This document shows positions 17,060 to 26,887 of a DNA stretch of 64,000 nucleotides, piece by piece. The stretch's first letter is position 1, and every line of letters starts with the position of its first letter. The DNA lies in NCBI GenBank assembly GCA_947492235.1, contig CANLLZ010000001.1:1240001-1304000 (forward strand), read 5' to 3'. Source of the stretch: an uncultured Altererythrobacter sp. (GTDB lineage Bacteria; Pseudomonadota; Alphaproteobacteria; Sphingomonadales; Sphingomonadaceae). The notes beneath the pieces are model-generated. The model was not told the DNA's origin. It worked only from the letters and a program-made list of their open reading frames with translations, and did not search any database. Both the position numbers and the translations under genes were made by a program.

Positions 17060-20000
17060 CTAAGCTGCGCGGTGTAGGCGCGGCCCGGCTTTGGGCACCA
17101 GCTTGATGTTCGCCAGCCCGTCGATTTCCATCAGCCGGTCCGCCAGATTTCCGCCAAGCTTGAAATCGTTGCCCAGACTGACCAGCGGCGCGCCCTCGGC
17201 AGTTGTCAGCCTCGCCTGCACTTCGCCAAAACCCGGTTGGCCTGGCACCAGGCATGTTGCCAATTCCGACAGGGCGGCCTGATGCTGCACCTCCAACGTC
17301 AGGAGCATCCGCTGATTGCTCACCACCCCTTCCAGCGGCCGCCCGCCGCGCACTGTGATACGCGGCGGTTCGTCAGGCGAAGGGCTGTCGAGTTCCACAT
17401 TCAGGAGGATGCAGGTGCCCTCCGCAGCCCATTTGCGGAAGGATTCAACCAGTCCGTCTTCGAAGCACGCCGCGCTGAACTGGCCGGTATTGTCGGAAAA
17501 ATCCGCGCGGACGAAATCCTTGCCGCGCCGTGTCTTGCCGATATTCACCGCCTCCACCATCGCCGCCATCACGGCCTTGGTGCTGCCGCCAGTAGGCGCT
17601 CCGCCTTCCATCAGCGAGGCGTAGGACCGTGCGCCATTCGCACTTGCGGCCTCGCGGTAGGCGCTGACCGGGTGGGCAGAGAAATAGAAGCCGAAATTCT
17701 CGCGCTCTTTCGCCATACGTTCGGCGCGGGTCCATTCCTCGGCATCTTTCAGGCGCAGCGTATCGGTCTGCGCCATATCGCCGCCAAACAGCGCCTCCTG
17801 CCCGCTCGACCGCTCGCGCATTGCGGCATCGGCGGTGGCGAGCAGCAGCGGGATATTCGCCGCCAGCTTGCCGCGATCGGGCTCGAGAGCATCCAGCGCG
17901 CCGGCAGCGATCAGGCCTTCCAGCTGCCGCGAGTTCATCGAACCTTGCGGCAGGCGGTCGAACAGGTCGGCGAGGCTCTCGAAGGCCCCGTTTGCCTCAC
18001 GCTCTACGACGATCGCCTGCATAGCCTTCTCGCCGACATTGCGAATACCTGCGAGCGCATAGCGCACGGCATAGCCCTCATCATCGCGCTGGACGGTGAA
18101 CTGGGCCTCCGAATGATTGATGTCGGGCGGTGCGACGACCACCCCGCCCTCGCGCCCCGGATAGCGGCGCGCATCGTCGACAAACACTGCCAGTTTCTCC
18201 GACTGGTGCAGGTCGAAACACATGGAGGCGGCGTAAAATTCCTCTGGATAATGCGCCTTCAGCCACGCGGTCTGATAGGCCAGCAGAGCGTAAGCGGCGG
18301 CGTGGGATTTGTTGAAGCCGTAGCCTGCGAACTTATCGATCAAGTCGAACAGCTCGTTCGCATCGTCCGCTTCGATCCCCGACTCGGTCTTGCACCCGTC
18401 AACAAACCGGCCGCGCTGGGCGTCCATTTCCGCCTGCACTTTCTTGCCCATGGCGCGGCGGAGCAAATCGGCATCGCCCAGCGAATATCCGGCCAGGATC
18501 TGCGCGGCCTGCATGACCTGTTCCTGGTAGACGAAAATGCCGTAAGTTTCCTCGAGTATCCCCTCCAGTTTGGGGTGCGGATATTCGATCGCGACTTCGC
18601 CTGCCTTGCGCTTCCCGAACAGCGGAATGTTGTCCATCGGACCCGGCCGATAGAGCGAGACGAGCGCGATAATGTCTTCGAACTTGGTCGGTTTCACCGC
18701 CGTCAGCGTGCGCCGCATCCCTTCGGATTCCAGCTGGAACACGCCAACCGTATTGCCCTGTTTGAGGAGCTGGAAAACCGCCGGATCATCCCAAGCCAGC
18801 GCATCGAGATCGACTTCGATCCCGCGCTTGGCCAGCAGGTCCACCGCCTTTTGCAGGACCGAGAGCGTTTTCAGGCCGAGAAAATCGAACTTTACCAGCC
18901 CGCTGCTTTCGACGAATTTCATGTCGAACTGGGTCACCGGCATGTCGGACCGGGGATCGCGGTAGAGCGGGACCAGCTTTTCCAGCGGACGGTCGCCGAT
19001 CACCACACCGGCGGCGTGGGTGGACGAATTGCGCGGCAGGCCTTCCAGCTGCATCGCCAGATCGATGAGCGCTTTGGTGTCGTTGTCGTTGTGATATTCG
19101 GCCTTGAATTCCGACGATCCGTTGAGCGCGCGCTTCAACGTCCACGGGTCGGTCGGGTGGTTGGGCACCATCTTGCACAGACGGTCCGTGCGGCCATAGC
19201 CGAAGTCCAGAATACGCCCGACATCGCGCAGCACCGCGCGCGCCTTCATCTTGCCGAAAGTGATGATCTGCGCGACATGATCGGCGCCGTATTTCGCCTG
19301 TACATAACGGATGACTTCGCCGCGCCGCGTTTCGCAGAAATCGATATCGAAATCCGGCATCGAAACACGTTCGGGATTCAGGAACCGCTCGAACAGCAGG
19401 CCGAGCCGGATCGGGTCGAGGCCCGTAATCGTCAGCGCCCAGGCCACCAGACTGCCGGCACCCGAACCACGCCCCGGCCCCACCGGAATGCCATTGTCCT
19501 TCGCCCACTGGATAAAGTCGGCAACGATCAGGAAGTAGCCGGGAAAGCCCATCCGGTTGATGATGCCCAGCTCGTAATCAAGGCGTTCGTAATAGACTTG
19601 CCGCTCTTCCTCCGGCAGTTCTTCATAGGCTGCAAGCCGCGCATCGAGACCGGCGCGCGACTGCTCGGCCAGCATCTGCTTTTCGCCCTCGATATCGCCC
19701 GCCAGACTGGGCAGGATCGGGGCGCGGCTGGGCGGCGCGTAGGCGCAGCGTTGGGCGATGACGAGCGTGTTGGCCCGCGCTTCGGGCAAATCGGGAAACG
19801 CCTCTTCCATCATCGGCGCGGACTTCACGAAGGCTTCGCGGTCGGTTTTGGGCCGGTCTTCCTCGAAGATTTTGTGACTGCTGGCGATGCACAGCATCGC
19901 GTCATGCGCACGGTGGAAATGCGGATCGGCAAAATTAGCCGGATTGCTGGCGACGAGCGGCAGATCGCGGGCATAGGCCAGCTCCAGCAGCCCGTCCTCA

Positions 20001-20551
20001 GCAGCCATTTCGACGGCATTCCCTCGGCGAGACAATTCGACATAAAGCCGCTCGGGAAAGAGCGCCTGCAACCGGTCGGCATAAGCGCCTGCGTGATCCG
20101 CCTGCCCGTCTGCAAGCAAGCGGGTCAAGCCGCCTTCTGCCGCACCGGTCAGCGCGATCAGGCCATCGGTGTAGCCTTCCAGATCGGCCAGGCTGACATG
20201 CGGCTCCAGTTCCAGCGGGCGCTCCAGATGGGCGCGGCTGACCAGATGGCACAGATTGTCATAGCCCGCTTCGTCCTGCGCATAGAGCGGCAGGTAATCG
20301 ATGGCCTGCTCCCCGCCGAAGCTCTCACCGCGCGCCACGCCCAGCAAGGTCCCGATGATCGGCTGGACACCCTCTTCGAAGCATGCCTTCGCAAAGGCGA
20401 CACTGCCATACAGGCCATTGCGATCGCAGATGGCGATGGCGGGAAAGCCGCGCTCCTTCGCAAGCTTTCCAAAGGCTTTCGGATCGACTGCGCCTTCCAG
20501 CATCGAATAGCTGGAAAGGACGCGCAAGGGAACGAAAGGTGCGAAAGCCAT
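17060..20551 (-). CDS. dnaE: DNA polymerase III subunit alpha
   Basis: 1163 residues, the replicative polymerase of the C family. The PHP domain is at the N-terminus (FVPLRVLSSYSMLEGAVDPK); the usual metal-ligand histidines of RVHSxYS are replaced (VLSS), so this PHP domain is unlikely to be a nuclease. The polymerase active site motif PDFDIDFCETRRGEV lies near residue 397, then the helix-hairpin-helix region (GYGFNKSHAAAYA) and a C-terminal OB fold. The start MAFAPFVPLRV at 20551 fits the family. It follows the lolC/lolD block at a distance, an order common in Alphaproteobacteria. Confidence 0.97.
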   Translation of the reverse strand: MAFAPFVPLRVLSSYSMLEGAVDPKAFGKLAKERGFPAIAICDRNGLYGSVAFAKACFEEGVQPIIGTLLGVARGESFGGEQAIDYLPLYAQDEAGYDNLCHLVSRAHLERPLELEPHVSLADLEGYTDGLIALTGAAEGGLTRLLADGQADHAGAYADRLQALFPERLYVELSRRGNAVEMAAEDGLLELAYARDLPLVASNPANFADPHFHRAHDAMLCIASSHKIFEEDRPKTDREAFVKSAPMMEEAFPDLPEARANTLVIAQRCAYAPPSRAPILPSLAGDIEGEKQMLAEQSRAGLDARLAAYEELPEEERQVYYERLDYELGIINRMGFPGYFLIVADFIQWAKDNGIPVGPGRGSGAGSLVAWALTITGLDPIRLGLLFERFLNPERVSMPDFDIDFCETRRGEVIRYVQAKYGADHVAQIITFGKMKARAVLRDVGRILDFGYGRTDRLCKMVPNHPTDPWTLKRALNGSSEFKAEYHNDNDTKALIDLAMQLEGLPRNSSTHAAGVVIGDRPLEKLVPLYRDPRSDMPVTQFDMKFVESSGLVKFDFLGLKTLSVLQKAVDLLAKRGIEVDLDALAWDDPAVFQLLKQGNTVGVFQLESEGMRRTLTAVKPTKFEDIIALVSLYRPGPMDNIPLFGKRKAGEVAIEYPHPKLEGILEETYGIFVYQEQVMQAAQILAGYSLGDADLLRRAMGKKVQAEMDAQRGRFVDGCKTESGIEADDANELFDLIDKFAGYGFNKSHAAAYALLAYQTAWLKAHYPEEFYAASMCFDLHQSEKLAVFVDDARRYPGREGGVVVAPPDINHSEAQFTVQRDDEGYAVRYALAGIRNVGEKAMQAIVVEREANGAFESLADLFDRLPQGSMNSRQLEGLIAAGALDALEPDRGKLAANIPLLLATADAAMRERSSGQEALFGGDMAQTDTLRLKDAEEWTRAERMAKERENFGFYFSAHPVSAYREAASANGARSYASLMEGGAPTGGSTKAVMAAMVEAVNIGKTRRGKDFVRADFSDNTGQFSAACFEDGLVESFRKWAAEGTCILLNVELDSPSPDEPPRITVRGGRPLEGVVSNQRMLLTLEVQHQAALSELATCLVPGQPGFGEVQARLTTAEGAPLVSLGNDFKLGGNLADRLMEIDGLANIKLVPKAGPRLHRAA

Positions 20552-20638
20552 CACCGCACTATGGGGCGCGAAAGCTGAGTCGGAAAGGTGCACGCCGGGA
20601 CAAATTGGCCCGGCTGTGGATAGCGTGGAAGCGCCTCG

Positions 20639-20983
20639 CTACGCGCCGGCTTCGGCCTCGGCCTTCGCTGCGGCAATCTTCTTGCGCGTGTCGCGAATGC
20701 TCGACCACGCGCCATAGACGATGAGCGCAGCGAGGAAGATCCACACCCACACTGGAATATTGCGGCCTGCAATCGCGAGATAGAGATAGGCGGAAACGAA
20801 GAAGAACCCAGCACTCATGGTTGGCAAAACGGTGGAACGGCCCGCCTTCGCCCGCCGCACCAGCCAGCCGATGCTGAGGATAAAGAACGGGATCGCCCCG
20901 ATATAGATCGCGCCGAAGATATACGGATTGACCCCGTATTCCGCGCCGAGCGAGAGAAACCACTGGTTGAATGTGTCTAGCAT
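20639..20983 (-). CDS. Small membrane protein, unknown function
   Basis: 114 residues with three predicted transmembrane segments: IFGAIYIGAIPFFILSIGWL, TMSAGFFFVSAYLYLAIAG and VWVWIFLAALIVYGAW. A basic loop (RRAKAGR) follows the first, and the C-terminus is a Lys/Ala/Glu-rich cytoplasmic tail (KKIAAAKAEAEAGA), likely a short helix. No conserved motif is recognised. It lies between the glutathione peroxidase gene and dnaE, all leftward, with 34- and 87-base gaps. Confidence 0.72.
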   Translation of the reverse strand: MLDTFNQWFLSLGAEYGVNPYIFGAIYIGAIPFFILSIGWLVRRAKAGRSTVLPTMSAGFFFVSAYLYLAIAGRNIPVWVWIFLAALIVYGAWSSIRDTRKKIAAAKAEAEAGA

Positions 20984-21017
20984 GATGCCCGGCCTTTCGC
21001 CCCCGTCGCCGATAAGG

Positions 21018-21497
21018 TTACAGCAGTTTCTCGATATGGCGCTTCAGCGATTTGGGCGCATCCTGCGGAGCGAAGCGGCGCACCACCTTGCCATCCCGGT
21101 CGATCAGGAATTTGGTGAAGTTCCACTTCACGCCCTCGCTGCCCATTAGGCCTTTCGCCTCGCCCTTCATCCAGTCATACAACGGGGACGCATCGGGCCC
21201 GTTGACGTCCACCTTGGCCATCAGGGGGAAGGACGTATCGTAGGTCAGCTTGCAGAAATTGGCGATTTCCTCGGCATCGCCCGGTTCCTGCACGCCGAAC
21301 TGGTTGCACGGGAAGGCGATGACTTCAAATCCCTGATCGGCATACTCTTTCTGCAGGTCTTCCAGCCCGTCATATTGCGGCGTGAAGCCGCATTTGCTGG
21401 CCGTGTTGACCACCAGCAAGACCTTGCCCAGCTTCTCCGACAGATCGAGCTGTTCGCCGGTATTGGTCTCGACAGTGAAATCGGCAATCGTGGTCAT
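21018..21497 (-). CDS. Glutathione peroxidase family protein (thiol peroxidase)
   Basis: 159 residues, cysteine-type GPx. The peroxidatic cysteine is in NTASKCGFTPQY (near residue 36), the supporting glutamine is in FPCNQFGVQEPG and the tryptophan/asparagine pair is in KWNFTKFLIDRDG, completing the Cys-Gln-Trp-Asn tetrad. Bacterial members usually use thioredoxin rather than glutathione to reduce hydroperoxides. Cytoplasmic, no signal peptide. It is followed by the small membrane protein gene and preceded by a secreted DUF1579-like gene. Confidence 0.93.
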   Translation of the reverse strand: MTTIADFTVETNTGEQLDLSEKLGKVLLVVNTASKCGFTPQYDGLEDLQKEYADQGFEVIAFPCNQFGVQEPGDAEEIANFCKLTYDTSFPLMAKVDVNGPDASPLYDWMKGEAKGLMGSEGVKWNFTKFLIDRDGKVVRRFAPQDAPKSLKRHIEKLL

Positions 21498-21521
21498 AAA
21501 GCGGTCCTTGCGGGCCCCGCC

Positions 21522-22046
21522 TTAATCCGCGGCGGGGCGATAGATGAAATCGAAGCTGGTGGCCCAGGTCAGGCCGTGATCCGTGGATGCTTCGCCGTGC
21601 TGGCGCACCGAGCCATCCTCCTGCGCGGAATAGGTCATTCTGACAAGGGCATCGACGCCGGGGCCGCCCAGATCCTCCCAATATCCCTGCAAAACCATTT
21701 TGCCTTCAACCGGCCCGCCGACAAATTCGACCGCGCCGGGTGATTGGCCGACCCATTTCTGGTGCCAACGCCCGCTTTCGGGATCGACATGATTAAGGCT
21801 GGTGCCGCCCTCGCCCCGGAAGGGCATCCATTGTTCAACGACGGCGCACCCTTTGTAGCGGCGCTCGATCAGGCTCTTCGCCACCTGCGTGTCCTGCCCG
21901 GCTGGATATACATCCCATTCGCCGACCCAGAAATCGAAGGCCGCGTGCGCCTCGGAGTCGCATGCGGGAGGCGGCGCTGGGGGCTGAGCAGCTGCGCTTG
22001 GCGTTTGCAAAAGAAGGGCGAGCGGCATGGCAATGGCTATCATCAA
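21522..22046 (-). CDS. Secreted DUF1579-like protein
   Basis: 174 residues with a signal peptide (MMIAIAMPLALLLQTPSAAA, cleavage before QPPAPPP). The mature start AFDFWVGEWDVYPAG is the FWxGxWDV signature of lipocalin-like beta-barrel proteins annotated as DUF1579 and relatives. The rest is beta-rich (RWHQKWVGQSPG, KMVLQGYWED). Ligand and function unknown; the fold suggests binding of a small hydrophobic molecule in the periplasm. 24 bases upstream of the peroxidase gene, so probably co-transcribed. Confidence 0.7.
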   Translation of the reverse strand: MMIAIAMPLALLLQTPSAAAQPPAPPPACDSEAHAAFDFWVGEWDVYPAGQDTQVAKSLIERRYKGCAVVEQWMPFRGEGGTSLNHVDPESGRWHQKWVGQSPGAVEFVGGPVEGKMVLQGYWEDLGGPGVDALVRMTYSAQEDGSVRQHGEASTDHGLTWATSFDFIYRPAAD

Positions 22047-22096
22047 CCGACCGTAGCCGCGCTTTGCTCAAGCGTCGCCTGTCCCTGTCGAGCGCT

Positions 22097-22378
22097 CTAG
22101 TCGTTTCGTGGAAAATCCGGGTGCTGGTAGAGCGCAGCGGCCTCATCAGCCGAGTACTCACGATCGCCAGCCTTTTCGATGACATAAGCGTCGCGGTCAT
22201 CAGCGGGCAAAAGCATCAGATGCTCGATAATCTCGGCGAAAGAGCCTCGCTTTAACGAATTCGCTCCGTCGAGAACGCCGTCTCCATCGTCTTTGCGGTG
22301 AAGCGCCGCGCGGTCTTCCCAATTAAGTGCGCCCGTGTTGCCGGGTGTGCCTTCGAACGTGCTTGGATGATCGCTCAT
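22097..22378 (-). CDS. Conserved small acidic protein, unknown function
   Basis: 93 residues, rich in Asp/Glu and without signal peptide or membrane segment. Visible segments are TGALNWEDRAALHRKDDGDG, a helix FAEIIEHLMLLPADDRDAYV and a C-terminal YSADEAAALYQHPDF. No family recognised. AAGGAGAT lies 3 bases before the ATG, a strong ribosome binding site. The gene is downstream of lolD in the same direction with a gap of 51 bases. Confidence 0.65.
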   Translation of the reverse strand: MSDHPSTFEGTPGNTGALNWEDRAALHRKDDGDGVLDGANSLKRGSFAEIIEHLMLLPADDRDAYVIEKAGDREYSADEAAALYQHPDFPRND

Positions 22379-22429
22379 GAATATCTCCTTTTGAGGGGAA
22401 AACGCACGAGCGCCGCTCGGTTTCCGGCT

Positions 22430-23113
22430 CTAGGCCAGCAATCCCTCATGCAGCCGCAGAACCCGGTCCATCTTGGCGGCCAGCCGCTCGTTATGCGTCG
22501 CTATCAGGGCTGCACTGCCCTCGCCCCGGACAAGGCCGAGGAACTGGTCCAGCACCTTGTCCGATGTATGTTCATCCAGATTGCCGGTCGGCTCGTCGGC
22601 AAGGACAAGCTTGGGCCGATTGGCAAGGCCGCGCGCGACAGCCACGCGCTGTTGCTCCCCGCCCGACAGCTGGCTGGGCCGGTGCTCCAGACGGGCCCCG
22701 AGCCCGAGGGCCACAAGCAGGTCTTCGGCGCGGCGTTCGGCATCGGCCTTGTCCACATTCGCCACCAATTGCGGAAGCACGACATTCTCCAGCGCGTTGA
22801 AGTCGGGCAGCAGGTGATGGAACTGATAGACGAAGCCCAGATGGTTGCGCCGCAGTTCGGTTCGTGCCGCGCTGTCGGATTTCTCGGCCGCCTGCCCGGC
22901 GATCACGATCTCGCCGCCAAAGCCGCCTTCAAGCAGGCCGACCGCCTGCAGCAGCGTGGATTTGCCCGAACCCGACGGCCCGAGCAGCGCGACAATCTCG
23001 CCCGGCTGAACCGCCAGATCGATCCCGCGCAGTACGTCGATTTTTACATCACCCTGCTGGAAACTGCGCTTCAATCCGCGCAGTTCCACCACTGCTTGTC
23101 CCGGCTTATTCAT
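22430..23113 (-). CDS. lolD: Lipoprotein-releasing system ATP-binding protein LolD
   Basis: 227 residues, an ABC ATPase. Walker A is GPSGSGKST, the ABC signature is [15 protein letters not shown], Walker B is [12 protein letters not shown] and the switch histidine is in [10 protein letters not shown]. The Q-loop region [16 protein letters not shown] is the LolD type. It powers release of mature lipoproteins from the inner membrane to LolA. The start [14 protein letters not shown] at 23113 overlaps the end of the permease gene by 8 bases. Confidence 0.95.
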   Translation of the reverse strand: MNKPGQAVVELRGLKRSFQQGDVKIDVLRGIDLAVQPGEIVALLGPSGSGKSTLLQAVGLLEGGFGGEIVIAGQAAEKSDSAARTELRRNHLGFVYQFHHLLPDFNALENVVLPQLVANVDKADAERRAEDLLVALGLGARLEHRPSQLSGGEQQRVAVARGLANRPKLVLADEPTGNLDEHTSDKVLDQFLGLVRGEGSAALIATHNERLAAKMDRVLRLHEGLLA

Positions 23114-24389
23114 ATCGCAGCACCTGCACAGGATCGGTGCCCGAAGCCTTGAGCGCGGGATAAAGCGTAGCAAGGAAGCTGAGAACCAGAGCCAGCGTCA
23201 CAATGCCGACAATCTCCATCGGATCGGTCTTGGCCGGCAAGGTTGTCAGGAAGCGGATCGAGGGATCCCACAGGTTTTGGCCCGTCACCACCTCGATCAC
23301 CTTCACAATGGGCTGGCGGAAGAACAGCACGAGGAAGCCGAGGATAAGTCCCGCGACCGTGCCAATCGCCCCCACGGTGAAGCCGGTCGTAACAAAGATT
23401 TTGAGCAGGCTTTTGCGCGTCGCGCCCATGGTCCGCATGATTGCGATGTCGCGCGTCTTGGCCCGGACCAGCATGACGAGGCTGGACAGGATATTGAACG
23501 CGGCGACCAGCACCATGAAGCTGAGCGCGAAGAACATCGCCACCCGCTCCACCTGCAGCGCCTCGAATATGGTGGAGTTGATCGTCTTCCAGTCCGACAC
23601 GATGGCACGGCCCTGCAGGCTGGCGGTAACAGGGGCCATGATCTCGCCCACACGGTCCGCGTCCTCGGTCGTTACTTCGATCATGCCGATGGTCTCGCCC
23701 GTCAGCAGCAGGGTTTGCGCATCGGGGATCGGCATGACGATGAAGGACTGGTCGTAATCATAGAGGCCAACCTCGAATATCGCGCCGACTTCGTATCCGA
23801 CTTGGCGGGGCACCGTGCCGAATGGCGTCGTGCGTCCGGCCGGATTGATGATCGTCACCGTATCGCCGACCCGTGCGCCGATATTCTCCGCCATCCGCGC
23901 TCCGATGGCGACCACACTTGCGTCGGGCTGCACGCGGGCCATATCGCCCACCACAGTTTTCTCGCCCAGCTTCTCGATGTCATCCTGCGTGTTACCGCGC
24001 ACCAGAGCGGCTTCCACCCGCCCCTCATAGGTCACCAGCAAGGGTTGCTCGATTAGCGGGGACGCATCGACCACGCCGGGAGTTTCGCGGATTTCCTCCA
24101 GCACGTTTTCCCAGTCATCGAGCCGGCCGCCATAGGCCTGCACGATGGCATGGCCATTCAGGCCAACGATCTTGTCGAGCAATTCTGCGCGGAAGCCGTT
24201 CATGACGCTCATCACGATGACCAGCATGGCGACGGACAGCATCACCACGCCCACGCTGATCCCCGCGACCAGCGCGATAAACGCCTCGCCCTTGCCGGGA
24301 AGCAGGTACCGGCGCGCAATCGTCCGTTCGAACTGGGTGAGAAACAAAGGGTGCAAACCCGCAAATAGTTTTCGGTTGATCGGTCCCAT
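23106..24389 (-). CDS. lolC: Lipoprotein-releasing ABC transporter permease (LolC/LolE family)
   Basis: 427 residues with the MacB/FtsX topology: one N-terminal transmembrane segment ([20 protein letters not shown]), a large periplasmic domain and three C-terminal segments ([59 protein letters not shown]). [21 protein letters not shown] is the family N-terminal motif. As usual in Alphaproteobacteria a single permease probably serves as a homodimer with LolD. The start [12 protein letters not shown] at 24389 is preferred over an upstream extension. Divergent from purF across 189 bases, where I see no clear promoter motif. Confidence 0.92.
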   Translation of the reverse strand: MGPINRKLFAGLHPLFLTQFERTIARRYLLPGKGEAFIALVAGISVGVVMLSVAMLVIVMSVMNGFRAELLDKIVGLNGHAIVQAYGGRLDDWENVLEEIRETPGVVDASPLIEQPLLVTYEGRVEAALVRGNTQDDIEKLGEKTVVGDMARVQPDASVVAIGARMAENIGARVGDTVTIINPAGRTTPFGTVPRQVGYEVGAIFEVGLYDYDQSFIVMPIPDAQTLLLTGETIGMIEVTTEDADRVGEIMAPVTASLQGRAIVSDWKTINSTIFEALQVERVAMFFALSFMVLVAAFNILSSLVMLVRAKTRDIAIMRTMGATRKSLLKIFVTTGFTVGAIGTVAGLILGFLVLFFRQPIVKVIEVVTGQNLWDPSIRFLTTLPAKTDPMEIVGIVTLALVLSFLATLYPALKASGTDPVQVLRYE

Positions 24390-24578
24390 AGATAGGCCGG
24401 TCTGACTGCGCAATGAAGGGGTGATGCGCCATCCCCCGTGCTGGTCGCGCAATATGCCCGTGCCCTCAGTGCCACTTCCTGCGAATGATGCGGGCAAGCC
24501 TGTCCGCTAGGGTTGTAATCGAGCTGTAACATCGCCATTGGGTGCGCGTCCGAGCGGGGCGGCTGGCGCGGCGGTTTT

Positions 24579-26051
24579 ATGTCGATTTCACATCCTTTCT
24601 ATGACGAACATGGTGACAAACTGCGCGAAGAGTGCGGGGTTTTCGGGGTCACCAGAGCCAATGACGCGGCAGCGGTAACGGCGCTGGGCCTGCATGCCTT
24701 GCAGCACCGGGGGCAGGAAGCGGTCGGCATTACGAGCTTCGACGGCAAGCAATTTACCTCGCGCCGGGGCATCGGGCATGTGTCCGACAATTTCAGCACG
24801 CCCGAGGCAATCGCCGAACTGCCCGGCTTCATGGCAGCCGGCCATGTCCGCTATTCTACCACCGGATCGGGCGGATTGCGCAATGTGCAGCCGCTTTACG
24901 CCGATCTGGCCAGCGGCGGTTTTGCCATCGCGCATAATGGCAACATCTCGAACGCTTCGACCCTGCGCAGCGAGCTGGTGCAGAAGGGCGCGATCTTCCA
25001 GTCGACCTCCGACACCGAAGTCATCATTCATCTGGTCGCCACAAGCCGCTACCCCACTTTGCGTGACCGACTGGTCGACGCGCTGAGGCTGGTCGAAGGC
25101 GCCTATGCTTTGATCGTGATGACGCCGCAGGGCATGATTGCCTGCCGCGATCCGCTGGGCATTCGCCCGCTGCAAATGGGCCGAATCGGCGATGCGGTGA
25201 CCTTCGCATCCGAAACGGTCGCGTTCGACGTCATCGGCGCGGAATTCGAGCGGCAAGTCGAGCCGGGCGAAATGATCGAGGTCGATCTGGAGGGCAATGT
25301 CACCAGTTTCCGCCCCTTCGGGGAAGCCCGCCCTCGCCCGTGCATTTTCGAGCATGTCTATTTCAGCCGTCCGGATTCGATTTTCGATGGACGCAGCGTT
25401 TACGAGGCGCGCAAGGCGATCGGCGCGCAGCTCGCGCTGGAGAATCCGTGCGATGTCGATCTGGTCGTACCGGTGCCCGATAGCGGCGTGCCGGCGGCCA
25501 TTGGCTATGCTCAGGCGTCGGGCATTCCGTTCGAGCTGGGCATCATCCGCAGCCACTATGTCGGTCGGACTTTCATCCAGCCCTCCGATACGGCGCGCCA
25601 TTCGGGCGTGAAGCGCAAGCACAATGCCAATCGCGGCCTGGTGGAAGGCAAGCGGATCGTGTTGATTGACGACAGCATCGTGCGCGGCACCACCAGCCTG
25701 AAGATCGTCGAAATGATGCGCGAGGCAGGCGCCAGCGAAGTGCATTTCCGCGTGGCCAGTCCGCCGACCGCGCATAGCTGTTACTATGGCGTCGACACGC
25801 CAGAACGCTCCAAATTGCTGGCTGCCCGCATGGATGTGGAGCCGATGCGCGAGTTTATTCAGGCCGACAGCCTCGCGTTCATCTCCATCGATGGTCTCTA
25901 CCGCGCGGTGGGCGAAGAACCGCGCAATGGCGGGTGCCCGCAATTCTGCGATGCCTGCTTCACGGGCGATTATCCAACCTCGCTGACCGATCTGGCGAAC
26001 AAGACAGTCGGCGATGCCCAGCTCTCGTTTCCGGTAAAAGAAGACGCGTAA
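24579..26051 (+). CDS. purF: Amidophosphoribosyltransferase
   Basis: 490 residues, first committed enzyme of purine synthesis (PRPP plus glutamine to phosphoribosylamine). A short propeptide precedes the catalytic cysteine in REECGVFGV (residue 19), and the glutaminase half has HVRYSTTGSGGLRN. The phosphoribosyltransferase half has the PRPP loop VLIDDSIVRGTT. Cysteines in RPCIFEHVYF, HSCYYGVDTP and QFCDACFTG are positioned like the [4Fe-4S] ligands of the Bacillus-type enzyme, which also has a cleaved propeptide. The following SDR gene starts on the next base after the stop. Confidence 0.96.
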   Translation: MSISHPFYDEHGDKLREECGVFGVTRANDAAAVTALGLHALQHRGQEAVGITSFDGKQFTSRRGIGHVSDNFSTPEAIAELPGFMAAGHVRYSTTGSGGLRNVQPLYADLASGGFAIAHNGNISNASTLRSELVQKGAIFQSTSDTEVIIHLVATSRYPTLRDRLVDALRLVEGAYALIVMTPQGMIACRDPLGIRPLQMGRIGDAVTFASETVAFDVIGAEFERQVEPGEMIEVDLEGNVTSFRPFGEARPRPCIFEHVYFSRPDSIFDGRSVYEARKAIGAQLALENPCDVDLVVPVPDSGVPAAIGYAQASGIPFELGIIRSHYVGRTFIQPSDTARHSGVKRKHNANRGLVEGKRIVLIDDSIVRGTTSLKIVEMMREAGASEVHFRVASPPTAHSCYYGVDTPERSKLLAARMDVEPMREFIQADSLAFISIDGLYRAVGEEPRNGGCPQFCDACFTGDYPTSLTDLANKTVGDAQLSFPVKEDA

Positions 26052-26771
26052 ATGGCTGATACCAAGGATTTGTCGGGCAAACTGGCCGTCGTCACCGGCG
26101 CATCGCGCGGCATAGGGGCAGCCACGGCCAAGGCGCTGGCCGCCAGAGGCGTGCATGTCATCCTTACCGCGCGCGATGTGAAAGCGCTGGAAGAGGTTGA
26201 AGACGCAATTCATGCAAGCGGTGGTAATTCCACCATTGCGCCCGTTGATCTCACCGAAGTGGACGGCGTTGCACGCCTCGCCACAGCCATACGCGGCCGC
26301 TGGGACACGCTCGACTATCTTGTGATTTCAGGTGCTTACCTGCCGCACCTCACGCCGGTTACGCAAATCGATGCGAAGCAGTTCGGGCAGGCCATGACGA
26401 TCAATGTCATGGCCACGCAGGCGCTGCTTGCGAATTTCGATGCGCTGCTGAAGCGATCCGACGATGCGGTGGTGGTTGGCCTCACCAGCAGCGTGGGAGC
26501 CGCTCCGCGCGCCTATTGGAGCGGATATGGCGCCAGCAAGGCGGCCTTTGACAATCTCCTCAGCTCCTACGGCCAGGAGGTCGAGAAGATCGGCAATATC
26601 CGCGTCGCCATCGTCGATCCCGGCGCCACACGCACGGCAATGCGGGAAAAGGCCTATCCCGGCGAGGACCCGCAAACGGTAAAACCGCCCGAAGTGGTGG
26701 CCGACCGGATCGTGGCTTTACTGGGCGAAGATTTCCCCTCCGGCCACCGCGAGAGGGTTAATTCCGCTTAG
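26052..26771 (+). CDS. SDR family oxidoreductase
   Basis: 239 residues, classical short-chain dehydrogenase. The cofactor motif is VVTGASRGIGAATA, the catalytic serine lies in LTSSVG and the Tyr-x3-Lys pair in YGASKAAFDN. The usual NNAG motif is replaced by VISGAYLP. Arg after the first strand (TARDVKALE) suggests NADP(H). It begins immediately after purF, so it is surely co-transcribed, but a link to purines is not evident; substrate unknown. Confidence 0.88.
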   Translation: MADTKDLSGKLAVVTGASRGIGAATAKALAARGVHVILTARDVKALEEVEDAIHASGGNSTIAPVDLTEVDGVARLATAIRGRWDTLDYLVISGAYLPHLTPVTQIDAKQFGQAMTINVMATQALLANFDALLKRSDDAVVVGLTSSVGAAPRAYWSGYGASKAAFDNLLSSYGQEVEKIGNIRVAIVDPGATRTAMREKAYPGEDPQTVKPPEVVADRIVALLGEDFPSGHRERVNSA

Positions 26772-26887
26772 GGAATTATTATTACTACCGGGTAAGCGCC
26801 CCCCCTCCAGAGTCCCCCTGTCGCAAGGATATTCGCGCACGGGTACACCCCGCTGCTTCATGCGCGGATTGGATAGGAGGCTTATCG

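Noticed and set aside
17237-20578. A very long open frame (over 1100 codons) on the + strand opposite dnaE
   Set aside because: It mirrors dnaE codon structure in a GC-rich genome; its translation is compositionally odd with no family features, and dnaE is beyond doubt.
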